Origin: Bacteroidaceae bacterium
Lineage (GTDB): Bacteria > Bacteroidota > Bacteroidia > Bacteroidales > Bacteroidaceae
NCBI GenBank assembly: GCA_017471185.1
Contig: JAFUVZ010000046.1
Location: forward strand, 1 to 64,000
Reading direction: 5' to 3'
DNA length: 64,000 nucleotides
In this document: one piece after another, positions 43,438-53,389 of the stretch
How positions within the stretch are numbered: the first letter of the stretch is position 1
Layout of the letters: every line of letters starts with the position of its first letter
Position numbers and translations under genes: made by a program
The notes under the pieces: generated by a model
The model's input: the letters and a program-made list of their open reading frames with translations, nothing else
Told to the model about the DNA's origin: nothing
Databases searched by the model: none

Positions 43438-44116
43438 CTCGCCAGAAGCGACGGAAATCAGCATATTTGCCAAAGATGACCAACTGGTCGTTGGCGTGCA
43501 GCGCAAAGTCCTCAGGCACCTCCTGCAGCACATTACGTTCCGTGTAATTGATACCCAACGCATTCTTCTCCACCTTTCCGCGGATTGTAGCCATCAGCTT
43601 CAAGCCGAAATCATCAGCCAGATGCAGCTGGGGAACAGAATAGCCCACAATCTTCTCTGGCACATTGAACTTCACCACCACATAATCCTTATCAACTCGG
43701 AAGGTCTCGATGTCATATCCGAAATCCATAATCTCCACCAGATTATGGGCGGCATCTGCCTCTGGAGAAAGCACCTTCTCTATCTCAAAAGCCTGGAGGA
43801 TGGAACGGTGCACACCATCATTGGCGCGGGCGAAAATATGTTCCACCTTCATTTGCTTGAGTAAGGCGGTGACACGCACCGATGCGCCGAAATTCTCCCC
43901 GATAGCCACGATGACGGCATCTACATTACGCAAGGGTAATGCCGCCAGAGCCTGTTCGTCAGTAGCGTCCATCACGAAGGCAGCAGCCAGTTTCTCCTTC
44001 AATGAATCCACTCGCTGGGTGTTTATATCCACCCCTATCACCTCATGGCCCACAGCTGCCAGCTCTTCAGCCAACACATAGCCATAATTCCCTAATCCAA
44101 TTACTATATATTTCAT
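43430..44116 (-). CDS. trkA: Potassium uptake regulatory protein TrkA/KtrA
   Basis: A 228-residue cytoplasmic protein with an RCK_N Rossmann domain (GLGNYGYVLAEELAAVGHEV at about 7-26, MDATDEQAL) and a C-terminal RCK_C domain. It binds nucleotide and gates the TrkH channel. The ATG at 44116 matches the family start MKYIVIGLGNYG; the frame is open further upstream. It lies 39 bases after trkH on the same strand, and its stop overlaps the convergent barrel gene by eight bases. Confidence 0.93.
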   Translation of the reverse strand: MKYIVIGLGNYGYVLAEELAAVGHEVIGVDINTQRVDSLKEKLAAAFVMDATDEQALAALPLRNVDAVIVAIGENFGASVRVTALLKQMKVEHIFARANDGVHRSILQAFEIEKVLSPEADAAHNLVEIMDFGYDIETFRVDKDYVVVKFNVPEKIVGYSVPQLHLADDFGLKLMATIRGKVEKNALGINYTERNVLQEVPEDFALHANDQLVIFGKYADFRRFWRAI

Positions 44117-44155
44117 TTCACAAATTGATAATTGACTATTATTCACTGTTATCCA

Positions 44156-45985
44156 TTAATTTATAATAATCTCTCCGCTTGGATAACGGTAGTTTACCAC
44201 CTTCTTTTGCCTCACCACACCCAACAGGATAGTGATTAAGCCCAAACGGCCGATGAACATGAGGGGAATCATGAGCATCTTGCCCTGATCATGCAGCAAA
44301 GGCGTGGTGTTGAGACTGAAGCCGTCAGTGCTCAATGCACCCAAGCACTCGAAGAATACCGACCTCAGTGGCAGCTGGGGTTCCAGCATATTCATGAGGA
44401 ATACAGCGAAAGCCAGCATACCCAACGACATCAGCACCGTAGCGTTTGTCCTACGGATGGAACTCTGTGACAGCTGACGCCTGAAAATCTCCACGCGGTC
44501 AGTACCCCTGAGAAACGCCCGAAGGTTAAGAACCATCACAGCAAAGGTATTGACTTTGATACCGCCGGCGGTTGACTGAGATCCTCCGCCAATCCACATC
44601 AATACGGAGAAAATAATCAAAGACGAAGTAGTCCATGTCATAGGACTGATGGATGAGAAGCCTGCAGAACGGGGGCAAACAGCCATAAAGAATGCCTGGG
44701 TGAGTTTATCCCCAATGGTGAGTCCCGACAACGCTCCATTCCACTCCAGGATGCCGAAGCAAAGGGTGGGAATAGTGAGTAGCAAGGCTGTCATAATAAG
44801 CACGATGCGCGTGTTGAGGCTATAGGGTTGATAGACTTTCCGCACTTCCCACTGACGGTAACGCAGGAAATGCCAGCACTTATGCAGGTAAAGGGCGATG
44901 ATCTCCTTGAAATTGACAAGGATGGGGAAGCCGATTCCTCCCAAGATAACGAGCACTGAAAGGTAAAGGAAGAACGGAGCATGGTTGCCAAACACCAAAG
45001 GATTGGACAAGCCGTCGGGTAAAGTACTGAATCCGGCGTTGCAGAAGGCAGAAACGGCATGAAAGACAGAGAATTTGATCTCGTCTGCCAAATCATAGCC
45101 CAACGTGCCGTGAATATCTGTCCAAATGGCAAAAGCTCCCACTGACTCGATGACCAGTGTGAATCCCAATATATAGAGCAAGGTGGAAAGCAGCGAGTTC
45201 AACGAGTTACCGCTAACCATATCGCGCACCATCATGCGGTTATAGATGCTTGTGTTACCCATAAAGAACAGGGTGAAGAAACTGGTGAAGGTCATCACGC
45301 CCAGGCCACCGATCTGAAACAGCAGCATCAGCACCACCATACCCGCAGGGGTGAAGGTCTGCGTAATGTCGAGCGGGCTCATGCCTGTGACGCATACCGC
45401 ACTGGTTGACAAGAACAAAGAGTCGAGCCAGGAGATGCCATTATAGGTACACCGTGGCAACAACAACAGTCCGGTACCCAACAGGATAATGAGCAGGAAG
45501 CTGAGTGCAAGAATCAACGAAGGGTTGGCCTTACGTCCCAACAGCATTGAGAAACCGTTAGTCAACGTGACGAGCGAGAGTATCATGTTCATCACCAGCC
45601 GATAGGTATCGCTCTTCATAAGCAGCCAGAACTGCATGACAGGTCCCTCTTCAGGCTGATGGAAGATAACGGGTATCAGCGTGAGCAGGTAGAGCATTAC
45701 TAATATCCAGGCGAATGAGCTCATCTCATGCCGGGTATCGTCAAAGCGTAGCAACAGGTGGGAAATAATATCCACCAGGAACATCACCCACACCCCATGA
45801 TACACCTTCCCGAGCATCACCGCATCTGCCTGCGAAATCACGAACCCGTTTTCATAGACAACAGCCAGAATCAGCAACAAGGATGCCGCGAATGTCAGCA
45901 AACGGATACCGCCAAGCAAGAGCCGGACATAAGGATAAATCCAGCGATGACGATACAGCAGGAACTTGTTATCTGATAATTTCAT
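44156..45985 (-). CDS. trkH: Potassium transporter TrkH/KtrB
   Basis: A 609-residue membrane protein with four M1-P-M2 units of the Trk/Ktr/HKT superfamily. Filter segments include TSAVCVTGMSPLD, AVSAFCNAGFSTLP, CPRSAGFSSISP and ALSTDGFSLNTT. About 150 extra N-terminal residues with several helices precede the core, as in Bacteroidetes homologues. It forms the ion-conducting part with the TrkA protein encoded next. The terminal reading frame ends close to trkA, so the two form an operon. Confidence 0.93.
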   Translation of the reverse strand: MKLSDNKFLLYRHRWIYPYVRLLLGGIRLLTFAASLLLILAVVYENGFVISQADAVMLGKVYHGVWVMFLVDIISHLLLRFDDTRHEMSSFAWILVMLYLLTLIPVIFHQPEEGPVMQFWLLMKSDTYRLVMNMILSLVTLTNGFSMLLGRKANPSLILALSFLLIILLGTGLLLLPRCTYNGISWLDSLFLSTSAVCVTGMSPLDITQTFTPAGMVVLMLLFQIGGLGVMTFTSFFTLFFMGNTSIYNRMMVRDMVSGNSLNSLLSTLLYILGFTLVIESVGAFAIWTDIHGTLGYDLADEIKFSVFHAVSAFCNAGFSTLPDGLSNPLVFGNHAPFFLYLSVLVILGGIGFPILVNFKEIIALYLHKCWHFLRYRQWEVRKVYQPYSLNTRIVLIMTALLLTIPTLCFGILEWNGALSGLTIGDKLTQAFFMAVCPRSAGFSSISPMTWTTSSLIIFSVLMWIGGGSQSTAGGIKVNTFAVMVLNLRAFLRGTDRVEIFRRQLSQSSIRRTNATVLMSLGMLAFAVFLMNMLEPQLPLRSVFFECLGALSTDGFSLNTTPLLHDQGKMLMIPLMFIGRLGLITILLGVVRQKKVVNYRYPSGEIIIN

Positions 45986-46081
45986 GTGCCAGCATCAGTC
46001 TATTTGCAGAGCAAACTTAATCAAAAGTTAATTTATACGCAAAAAAATGGAGCAAAAAGCGACTATCTTAAAAATAATGAT

Positions 46082-46089
46082 TACTTTTG
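46082..46089 (+). promoter_or_regulatory. -7 box of trpB
   Basis: TACTTTTG matches TAnnTTTG, 29 bases before the trpB start. The -33 element is weak. Confidence 0.5.
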
Positions 46090-46118
46090 AGGCGTTTTAA
46101 CTATAAATAGTAATAAAT

Positions 46119-47489
46119 ATGAGTAACAAAACCAAAAGATTTATCCTCCCAGAGGAGGAGATTCCACATTACTGGTACAACATTCAGGCAGACATGAAGA
46201 ACAAACCGCTGCCTCCTATACATCCTGCCACCAAGCAACCCTTGAAGGCAGAAGATTTGTTTCCTATCTTCCCTGAAGAATGCTGTCGTCAGGAAATGAA
46301 CCAGACAGACCAGTGGATAGAAATACCTGAAGCTGTGCGTGACATGTATAAGTATTACCGCAGCACACCGTTGGTGCGCGCATACGGGCTGGAGCAGGCT
46401 CTGGGTACACCAGCACATATCTATTTTAAGAACGAAAGCGTGAGCCCTATGGGTTCACACAAGCTGAACTCCGCCCTGCCTCAGGCTTATTACGCTAAGC
46501 AGGAAGGCACTACTAACGTTACCACAGAGACAGGCGCAGGACAGTGGGGTGCAGCATTATCCTACGCAGCACGCCTGTTCGGGCTGGAAGCTGCCGTTTA
46601 CCAGGTGAAGATCAGCTATGAGCAGAAGCCTTACCGCAGAAGCATCATGCAGACCTACGGCGCACAGGTAACTCCTTCTCCTTCTATGTCAACCCGTGCG
46701 GGTAAGGATATTCTGACTCGCGACCCGTTCCACCAGGGTTCATTAGGTACGGCTATCTCTGAGGCCATCGAGCTGGCTACCACTACTCCGAAGTGTAAAT
46801 ATACATTAGGCTCTGTGCTGAATCATGTGGGCCTGCATCAGACCATCATCGGCTTAGAGGCTGAGAAGCAGATGGAAATGGCAGGCGAATATCCGGATAT
46901 GGTGATCGCTTGCTTCGGCGGTGGATCTAACTTCAGCGGCATCGCTTTCCCATTCATGCGTCATAATCTTCTGGATGGCAAGCAGACACGCTTTATCGCT
47001 GCAGAACCCGACTCTTGCCCCAAGCTGACACGCGGTAAGTTTGAGTATGATTTCGGTGACGAAGCCGGATATACGCCGTTGCTGCCTATGTACACCTTAG
47101 GTCACAACTTCCGTCCTGCTAACATTCATGCCGGAGGCCTTCGCTATCACGGTGCCGGCGTCATCATTTCTCAGTTGCTGAAAGACGGACTGATGGAGGC
47201 TGTTGATATACCTCAGCTGGAAACCTTCGAGGCAGGCACCTTATTTGCCCGCGCAGAAGGAATCATTCCTGCACCAGAGTCATGCCACGCTATCGCCGCT
47301 ACCATCCGCGAGGCCAATAAGTGCAAGGAGACAGGTGAAGAGAAAGTGATACTGTTCAACCTCTCAGGTCACGGTCTAATCGATATGGCTGCATACGACC
47401 AGTATATTGCTGGCAACCTGCAGAACTACCGCGTGACAGAAGATGACCTGCAGAAGTCACTCGCCGACGCTGACGCACTGAACAAGTGA
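46119..47489 (+). CDS. trpB: Tryptophan synthase beta chain, TrpB2 type
   Basis: A 456-residue PLP enzyme that joins indole and serine to give tryptophan. The PLP lysine is Lys115 in GSHKLNSALPQAYY, and the phosphate-binding loop is CFGGGSNFSG. The long N-terminus and features such as HVGLHQTIIGLEAE place it with the TrpB2 group, which often acts without a TrpA partner. No trpA lies beside it and no other tryptophan gene is in the window, which fits a salvage role for free indole. Confidence 0.93.
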   Translation: MSNKTKRFILPEEEIPHYWYNIQADMKNKPLPPIHPATKQPLKAEDLFPIFPEECCRQEMNQTDQWIEIPEAVRDMYKYYRSTPLVRAYGLEQALGTPAHIYFKNESVSPMGSHKLNSALPQAYYAKQEGTTNVTTETGAGQWGAALSYAARLFGLEAAVYQVKISYEQKPYRRSIMQTYGAQVTPSPSMSTRAGKDILTRDPFHQGSLGTAISEAIELATTTPKCKYTLGSVLNHVGLHQTIIGLEAEKQMEMAGEYPDMVIACFGGGSNFSGIAFPFMRHNLLDGKQTRFIAAEPDSCPKLTRGKFEYDFGDEAGYTPLLPMYTLGHNFRPANIHAGGLRYHGAGVIISQLLKDGLMEAVDIPQLETFEAGTLFARAEGIIPAPESCHAIAATIREANKCKETGEEKVILFNLSGHGLIDMAAYDQYIAGNLQNYRVTEDDLQKSLADADALNK

Positions 47490-47512
47490 TAAAATAATAG
47501 GTAGGGAATAAA

Positions 47513-47689
47513 TTACCAGAAGCGGTTGTGCTCGGGGTCATACTCGAAGCCAACCGCTTTCAGTTTGTCTTCAAGCGTCTGCCTGTCAATCTCCTTGTCC
47601 TCACATAGGGCATCAAGAGAAGGGTAATCATCACGAAGCAGCATATTGATATAGCTGCAGAGAATCATAGGGTCTTGAGGGATTTCCAT
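47513..47689 (-). CDS. DUF4250 domain protein, 58 residues
   Basis: This small frame starts one base after the btuC stop, which implies translational coupling. The product begins MEIPQDPMILCSYINMLLRD, continues DYPSLDALCEDKEID and ends EYDPEHNRFW. This is the pattern of DUF4250 proteins, which are about 55-65 residues and of unknown function. It closes the B12 uptake operon and converges on trpB. Confidence 0.8.
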   Translation of the reverse strand: MEIPQDPMILCSYINMLLRDDYPSLDALCEDKEIDRQTLEDKLKAVGFEYDPEHNRFW

Positions 47690-47690
47690 A

Positions 47691-48719
47691 TCAAGTCATC
47701 TGTTTGGTATTCCGCTGACTGAGAATTACATAAATAATGACTGGGGCTCCCACTACAGGCGTTACGGCATTCAGCGGAATAATGCCGTTCTCACCAGGGA
47801 GCACACAGATCAGGTTACAAAGCAGGGCAACTACACTCCCTGTCAAGATGGTTACGGGCAAAAGGGAATTATGGTTGTCGGTACCCAGCATGAGTCTCGC
47901 CACATGTGGCACAGCTAGACCGATGAAAGCGATAGGACCGCAGAAAGCGGTGGTAATGGCGGTGAGCAAGCCCGTAATGACGAGCAGATAGTTCCTCACT
48001 CTCCAGGTATTCACACCCAAGTTCTCTGCATAGCGTTCACCCAGCAGCAATGCGTTCAAGGGCTTGATGAGCAGGATGGAGCAGAACAAGCCTGCCAGTA
48101 CGACGAAAGCGAACGCTGGCATCTGGTTCATAGACACTCCGCCAAAGTTGCCCAATCCCCAGATCATATACGACTGCACGCCTTCTTCTGTCGCAAAGAA
48201 ATTAAGCAGGGAAATAGCTGAGGAGGCAATATAACCTACCATAATACCCGTAATCAAAAGCATCACGCTGCTGCGTATCATGGTGGAGAAAAAGAGAATC
48301 AGTGACATGATGGCCATAGCTCCGATGAAGGCTCCAATGAATACTGAGAGGAATCCTGAAACGCTGAATGAGGCGGTAGTGATGCTACCACCGAAAGCCA
48401 ACATGACCAGCGCAACACCTAAACTGGCACCAGCATCAATGCCTAAGATAGAAGGGCCTGCCAAAGGATTCTTCAAAGCCGTCTGCAGCATAAGACCGCA
48501 CACAGCCAATGACCCTCCGCACAGCAAGGCTGTCAAAGCCTGTGGCAAACGGCTCTGCCAGATGATGAACCGCCAGCTTGGCTTCGACGCTTCCTCGCCT
48601 AACAGGATGCGCACGACATCACCTGCCGGTATGGATACTGACCCTACCAGCAAGTTAGCCATAAACAGCAGCAGGATTATCGCTGCCAAGGCGATGCCAT
48701 ATTTCACTCCTTTATTCAC
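47691..48719 (-). CDS. btuC: FecCD-family ABC permease, probably cobalamin (BtuC)
   Basis: A 342-residue inner-membrane permease with about ten helices and the family segment GPIAFIGLAVPHVARLMLG that contacts the ATPase. It begins at a GTG that overlaps the end of the binding-protein gene. Position under a cobalamin riboswitch after btuB, btuG and btuF argues for corrinoid import. No ATP-binding subunit follows: the next gene is DUF4250 and then a convergent gene. Confidence 0.88.
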   Translation of the reverse strand: MNKGVKYGIALAAIILLLFMANLLVGSVSIPAGDVVRILLGEEASKPSWRFIIWQSRLPQALTALLCGGSLAVCGLMLQTALKNPLAGPSILGIDAGASLGVALVMLAFGGSITTASFSVSGFLSVFIGAFIGAMAIMSLILFFSTMIRSSVMLLITGIMVGYIASSAISLLNFFATEEGVQSYMIWGLGNFGGVSMNQMPAFAFVVLAGLFCSILLIKPLNALLLGERYAENLGVNTWRVRNYLLVITGLLTAITTAFCGPIAFIGLAVPHVARLMLGTDNHNSLLPVTILTGSVVALLCNLICVLPGENGIIPLNAVTPVVGAPVIIYVILSQRNTKQMT

Positions 48720-49839
48720 TCAGTCGCTCAAAATAATTCAATCCGCCAAGGTCTAACTCTGGATGACAAATCTGTATATAGTCACGCAAGAGACGGTCAG
48801 GATGGAAGGGTGTCTCTTCATAAAACGCTGTGGTAGCAGTGTTACAGCCATAAGCACGGCGTTGTTTGAAAGCCTTCATCTCAGCATTGCCTCTGTAATC
48901 GGCAGCCAGTTGGGCATACGTCATCGGTGTGTTCTGATTATAGCGGAACACCCAGATATCAGCATCTCCTCCTTTGTCGAACACCGCTTCAAACGACAAA
49001 GCCAGTGATCCACTATGGGTATCGTCTGCATAAGGGTAAGCGGCATTGGCATCAGCCCACAGTTTGCCTTGCGTGCTTTGTCCGCCCGGCACATACCATA
49101 CAGAGCCCGTCTTCAAGTCGGTGATGACAGACGGACGGGTTGCGGCCTGAGCGGCCTGTGCCTTCAGTTCCTGATAACTATCGCTCACCTCGGTGAAAAG
49201 GTGATCGGCTACCTCAGCCTGACCGAACAGCCTGCCGTAAAACTTCATCCATTCAGCACGTCCAAGAGCAGATGTCTCCATATAGTCTGCACACTCGATG
49301 ATGGGCACACCCAGTTCCTCTACCCGACCATAGCCTCCGCTGTTCTCGAAAGGCGAGAGCATGATGGCATCAGGTTCCAGGTCGATGATCCGTTCCAGGT
49401 CTGGACTCATCGCATCGCCACAATCCTTGATACTACCTTCCTCCACACCTTTAATAATATAAGGCACGTGGATATACTGCAAGTCGCACACACCGCCTAT
49501 CTGACTCTCAGCACCCAGTTCCTGCACCAAAGCACTATGCACGGAAGTATAAATCACCGCCTTAGCGACTGGGGTACGCACCAGCGTTCCTTTTGGCAAA
49601 TGGGAAGGCAGTTGGGCATCCTTGGGGACTAACACATATTCGTGCAGACTGCGTCCCTTGCTCCAAGGATCACGGATGCTCACCACACTATAACCGTCAT
49701 ACTCCACAACGGTAAGCAGCTCGGCATATTGCAGAGCCAGGGTATCTCCCTCTGGAGACACCCCGTCCTGTTTATTTCCTTGACAAGAGCAAAAAACGGT
49801 CAGTGCCAATATACAAATATGCAACAGACGATAGCTCAT
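48712..49839 (-). CDS. btuF: Periplasmic corrinoid-binding lipoprotein (BtuF-like)
   Basis: A 375-residue lipoprotein (leader ALTVFCSC) with the two-lobed class III binding-protein fold of the Fe/B12 family. VVEYDGYSVVSIRDPW lies near the start, LEPDAIMLSPFE in lobe 1 and SVWYVPGGQSTQGKLWAD in lobe 2. It should pass cobalamin from BtuB to the BtuC permease. The ATG at 49839 starts the signal peptide; a TTG four codons earlier is less likely. Confidence 0.85.
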   Translation of the reverse strand: MSYRLLHICILALTVFCSCQGNKQDGVSPEGDTLALQYAELLTVVEYDGYSVVSIRDPWSKGRSLHEYVLVPKDAQLPSHLPKGTLVRTPVAKAVIYTSVHSALVQELGAESQIGGVCDLQYIHVPYIIKGVEEGSIKDCGDAMSPDLERIIDLEPDAIMLSPFENSGGYGRVEELGVPIIECADYMETSALGRAEWMKFYGRLFGQAEVADHLFTEVSDSYQELKAQAAQAATRPSVITDLKTGSVWYVPGGQSTQGKLWADANAAYPYADDTHSGSLALSFEAVFDKGGDADIWVFRYNQNTPMTYAQLAADYRGNAEMKAFKQRRAYGCNTATTAFYEETPFHPDRLLRDYIQICHPELDLGGLNYFERLSE

Positions 49840-49872
49840 TACAATCTTCAAGTATTGCTATTCAATGGTCAA

Positions 49873-51051
49873 TTATCTAAGTACCAGCATGAAGCAAGGA
49901 CCAACACCTACTTCATAGGTATGTTCCAGTTTACCACCCAAAGTATATTCGTTCACATAGCCTGCGGTTGAATATGAGGTATAGCCATCCACCTTGCTAT
50001 AAGATGAAACAAACAGTCTGCCACCCTCTGCATCAAATGCGATGCCTGCAGGAGCATCTACCACATTCTCACCCAAGTAAGCCTCGCTCACTACAGACAT
50101 ATCGCTGAGGTTGTACTGCTTATAGGCATCAATGGTGTACCAGTTGCCGTCAGCGTCACTGGTCCATACTGAACTGATGGTATATAGCTTACCGTCGTTG
50201 ATAGCCAGCCAAGCAGCCTCAACGCCCAGGTCTGTCACATTGTCTTGCGCATCAATCTTGTGGATGGTAGAAGGAACGGTGTAGTAATCGCCGTTTGACA
50301 GTGCATAGACATTGGACCCGTCAGTAGCGATACGAGTAGGATTAATACCCACCTCTATCTTCTTCACCTCAGTAAATGAAGCCAGGTCAATCTTTGAAAC
50401 AGTCTTACCGTTTACATAACCATTATCATAGTTCAGGCCATCAGAGTTAACCACATAGAGGAAGCCGTTCGCAATCGTCATCTCCTCAGGATTCGGTCCC
50501 ACAGGAATGGTACTGATGATGTCGTTAGTCTCTGGATTAATGCGGATAACGGCACCGTCATAAAGGGAGGCATAGACATAGTTATCATCAGCAATGATGA
50601 AGCGAGGACCATCATGGGTTTCAGGTATAGAAATCTGTTTCACGGTCTTCAAGGTAATCTTATCCACCACCTCAACAGTCTTTGAGCCATAAACAGCAAT
50701 ATAGAGGTTATTGTGGAATACAGCGCCGTTCTGAACCGTTCCACCCAGGCTACGGCCGTTAGCAGCCATGAAAGCACCATTTGTCACTTCGCCCTTAGAG
50801 AAATTGATGAAAGATAGTGAACCGTCGATGCTCGATCCCATATTACCGCCATTGAACACAAAGAGACCCTGCTTGTCAGCAGACACAGAATAGTCAGGTT
50901 CCGGGGTAGGAGTCGGGTCTGGAGTAACCGGAGTTGGGTCTGGCGTTGGTATCACCGGGTCATTCTTGTCATCACCACAAGCGGCGAATGCCAAAGGTAA
51001 CGCCACCACTAAAGCAAATAGCTTCACAAACTTTCTAACATTCATTTTCAT
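49873..51051 (-). CDS. btuG: BtuG-like surface beta-propeller lipoprotein (DUF5074/YncE)
   Basis: A 392-residue lipoprotein (leader ALPLAFAAC) with a proline/threonine linker (PTPDPTPVTPDPTPTPEP, about 33-50) and a seven-bladed propeller made of YncE-like repeats (GFLYVVNSDGLNYDNGYVNG and similar). In Bacteroides, BtuG binds cobalamin very tightly at the surface and hands it to BtuB. The gene lies 12 bases after btuB in a riboswitch-controlled operon, which supports the assignment. Confidence 0.82.
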   Translation of the reverse strand: MKMNVRKFVKLFALVVALPLAFAACGDDKNDPVIPTPDPTPVTPDPTPTPEPDYSVSADKQGLFVFNGGNMGSSIDGSLSFINFSKGEVTNGAFMAANGRSLGGTVQNGAVFHNNLYIAVYGSKTVEVVDKITLKTVKQISIPETHDGPRFIIADDNYVYASLYDGAVIRINPETNDIISTIPVGPNPEEMTIANGFLYVVNSDGLNYDNGYVNGKTVSKIDLASFTEVKKIEVGINPTRIATDGSNVYALSNGDYYTVPSTIHKIDAQDNVTDLGVEAAWLAINDGKLYTISSVWTSDADGNWYTIDAYKQYNLSDMSVVSEAYLGENVVDAPAGIAFDAEGGRLFVSSYSKVDGYTSYSTAGYVNEYTLGGKLEHTYEVGVGPCFMLVLR

Positions 51052-51063
51052 AACTCATTACTT

Positions 51064-53100
51064 TTATATAGTTAAACTTATTGTAAACTTAAACGCCCTT
51101 CCAGGCATCGGATAGCTCTTCACGATGCTATATTGCTTGTTGCCTAAGTTGATTCCGTCAAAACGCGCTGCCAGTTCAAACTGCTTGAAACGGAAGGTAC
51201 GGTAGAGCGATGCACCCCATTCACCATATCCAGGCAGGCGGTTTGACGGCTTGTGGTCATCCACCGTATAGCGTGAGCCAGACAACGTGGCGTGCAAAGC
51301 CACATTCACCCAAGGATTCTCCCATGACAGTGATACTGCCCCGGAGTTCTTAGGGGTATAGACAATCTGATATCTATAATATGGAGAAGAGGGGTCTGTC
51401 ATATTGGAAGCCGACTGTAAGGTATATGAGCCATTAAACAGCAAATGGTGCCTTCGGGCCAGTCGGAAATTAGCATCCACATTCATATCCAAGCCCCAGA
51501 TGTCAACCCTACCGAGGTTTATCATAGTCCAGAAGAACATATTGAACGGGATAGCTATGATTTTATCCTTCACCCTATTAAAATAGCCGTCAGCTGTAAA
51601 GTTCAAAGACTCAAGCCATGAGTTATTCTGTCTCAGGCTATATGTAACGCCCACATTCAGCTGCCGGGCTACTTCCGGCTTCAGATCCCTGCTGCTGAAT
51701 CTGGCAAAATAGTTCTCACTGAACGTAGCCACCCGGAAAATGTCTTTATAGGCCACACGCAGATAGAGGTCTTGACTGAGTATGGGTTTGTAGGAGAGCG
51801 ACACTGACGGAGACAGTCGGTTGGCACTCTTGGATGCCGCTCCGTTCTTAGCGCCATTATCATAGACGGATGCCAGCAAGCGGGCAGTCAATAGCCAATG
51901 CCGGTCCTGATACTTGGCTGTCAAGGTCTGCAGGAAGGTGTTGCGATAAGGTCTTGCACCGCCTGTTGTATTGCTATTAAGGTTATTATAGGCATAGTCG
52001 GCAGCATAGGCGAAAGCCAGGTGATCAGAAGGGGTGTACATCAACGTGCCTGAGCCATAGTACTCACGCTGGTAGTAATAATTGCTCAGCTGCCCGTCTG
52101 GATACTGGTTGCCGACATCCACATAATGGGTATATGCCCAGTTGAACTTAGCGTTGAGCTGTAGGTGCCACTGGCTGCCTAAGAGCGTCTGGTAGTGGAG
52201 CTGGGTGAAGAAGTTTCTGTCCGTTTCCTTCTCTCGGCTCACGTTATTATACAGGATAACGGGACCGGGCAACTGACGGAATGAACTGTAATAGTATGCT
52301 TTAGCCTGTAACAATCCGGTTTCCGATGTATGGGCCGTCAAGTTAGCCTCACCCCGGTAGGTCTCGATAAAATTATTATTTCGTTTCTCGGTGGTGACAA
52401 ACTGTCCATTGACAAGACGGAAAGGGTAGCGGTTGTCTGCACGCAGATAGTCACCGTAGGCGGAAACGCTCACCTTTTCACTGAGGCGTTGGTCGTAACG
52501 GACATAAGGATTCAGCATACCGAAAGAGCCTGCTTTCAATTCCGCTTTCAAGCGATATGACTTTTCAGAGAAATCAGGCACCTCAGTCTGCAAGCGCAAA
52601 ACCGCCGCTGACGCCACAGTCCTGGCTGGCAGGAAGATATCATCATTATCGCCGATAGTAAGAGATAGGGAACGGATGTTATCGAGCGAGAAACGTGACA
52701 AGTCTATCTGTCCGCTTTGGGCATCGGTGATGGTGATTCCATCATAGGCCACTGCCGTATGCTGTGAGCCCAGACTCCTGACAGATACTGTCTTAACGCC
52801 TCCTGCCCCACCATAATCCCTCACGTTCACGCCTGAGAAACGACGTAGGGCATCACTCAGGTCTGTAACGCCTTGTGAAAGCAACTGCCTCTGAGTAACC
52901 AGCAGCGTAGGAGCCGTACTGGTTACATTGCGGCTACGGGCTGTGGTGCTGACCGTCACCTCATCGATGACATGCACTTTACCTGTGATGGTATCAGTCA
53001 CTTGCTTCTGTGCGCTTATTTCCAAAGGGGCAAAAGCCATGAGACACACCATCAGCGTGCCGCTTAATCCTTTACCATACAATGAAAACCATTTACACAT
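51064..53100 (-). CDS. btuB: TonB-dependent cobalamin receptor BtuB
   Basis: A 678-residue outer-membrane receptor with a signal peptide (GTLMVCLMAFAPLEISAQ), a TonB-box region near TVSTTARSR, a plug domain (LSDALRRFSGVNVRDYGGAGGV) and a 22-strand barrel ending in FKFTISLTI. It imports corrinoids with TonB energy. The ATG at 53100 gives the normal signal peptide; an upstream GTG is in frame. It is the first gene after the cobalamin riboswitch. Confidence 0.92.
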   Translation of the reverse strand: MCKWFSLYGKGLSGTLMVCLMAFAPLEISAQKQVTDTITGKVHVIDEVTVSTTARSRNVTSTAPTLLVTQRQLLSQGVTDLSDALRRFSGVNVRDYGGAGGVKTVSVRSLGSQHTAVAYDGITITDAQSGQIDLSRFSLDNIRSLSLTIGDNDDIFLPARTVASAAVLRLQTEVPDFSEKSYRLKAELKAGSFGMLNPYVRYDQRLSEKVSVSAYGDYLRADNRYPFRLVNGQFVTTEKRNNNFIETYRGEANLTAHTSETGLLQAKAYYYSSFRQLPGPVILYNNVSREKETDRNFFTQLHYQTLLGSQWHLQLNAKFNWAYTHYVDVGNQYPDGQLSNYYYQREYYGSGTLMYTPSDHLAFAYAADYAYNNLNSNTTGGARPYRNTFLQTLTAKYQDRHWLLTARLLASVYDNGAKNGAASKSANRLSPSVSLSYKPILSQDLYLRVAYKDIFRVATFSENYFARFSSRDLKPEVARQLNVGVTYSLRQNNSWLESLNFTADGYFNRVKDKIIAIPFNMFFWTMINLGRVDIWGLDMNVDANFRLARRHHLLFNGSYTLQSASNMTDPSSPYYRYQIVYTPKNSGAVSLSWENPWVNVALHATLSGSRYTVDDHKPSNRLPGYGEWGASLYRTFRFKQFELAARFDGINLGNKQYSIVKSYPMPGRAFKFTISLTI

Positions 53101-53150
53101 ATAAAGCACACAGATTTACGCACATCCTCGAATGCGTTGATCCAACAACA

Positions 53151-53325
53151 AACGCTTTGCAGGTCTTCTGACTTATCCCGTACACATGGCCTTCCCGCCC
53201 TAACGGGCAGTGGCAAAGATTCATGAGTACAAAGCGGGACTCACAGCAGCGGGACTGTTCGGGACTTTCACCCGATTCCCTTTTCATCCTTCAGCCCGGT
53301 AACAGGGCTTTCAGAACAAAGCGCG
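53151..53325 (-). promoter_or_regulatory. Cobalamin riboswitch
   Basis: The minus strand shows the conserved B12 box GCCACTG (53208-53214), the element GGGTGAAAGTCCCGAACAG, and CGCTGCTGTGAGTCCCGC. A closing helix pairs the sequences around 53152-53160 and 53317-53324. It lies 50 bases before btuB and should turn the operon off when cobalamin is abundant. Confidence 0.95.
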
Positions 53326-53327
53326 AG

Positions 53328-53359
53328 CAAAGATACGATAAGTTGAGCGAAAAGCCAAA
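53328..53359 (-). promoter_or_regulatory. Promoter of the btu operon, carried by the dispersed repeat
   Basis: On the minus strand TTTG (53356-53359), 20 bases, then TATCTTTG (53328-53335). The surrounding 30 bases match the two promoter repeats upstream of pyrC. Transcription would start close to the riboswitch 5' end. Confidence 0.85.
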
Positions 53360-53389
53360 TTTATTTGAATAATTCCGAAACGGAGTAAC

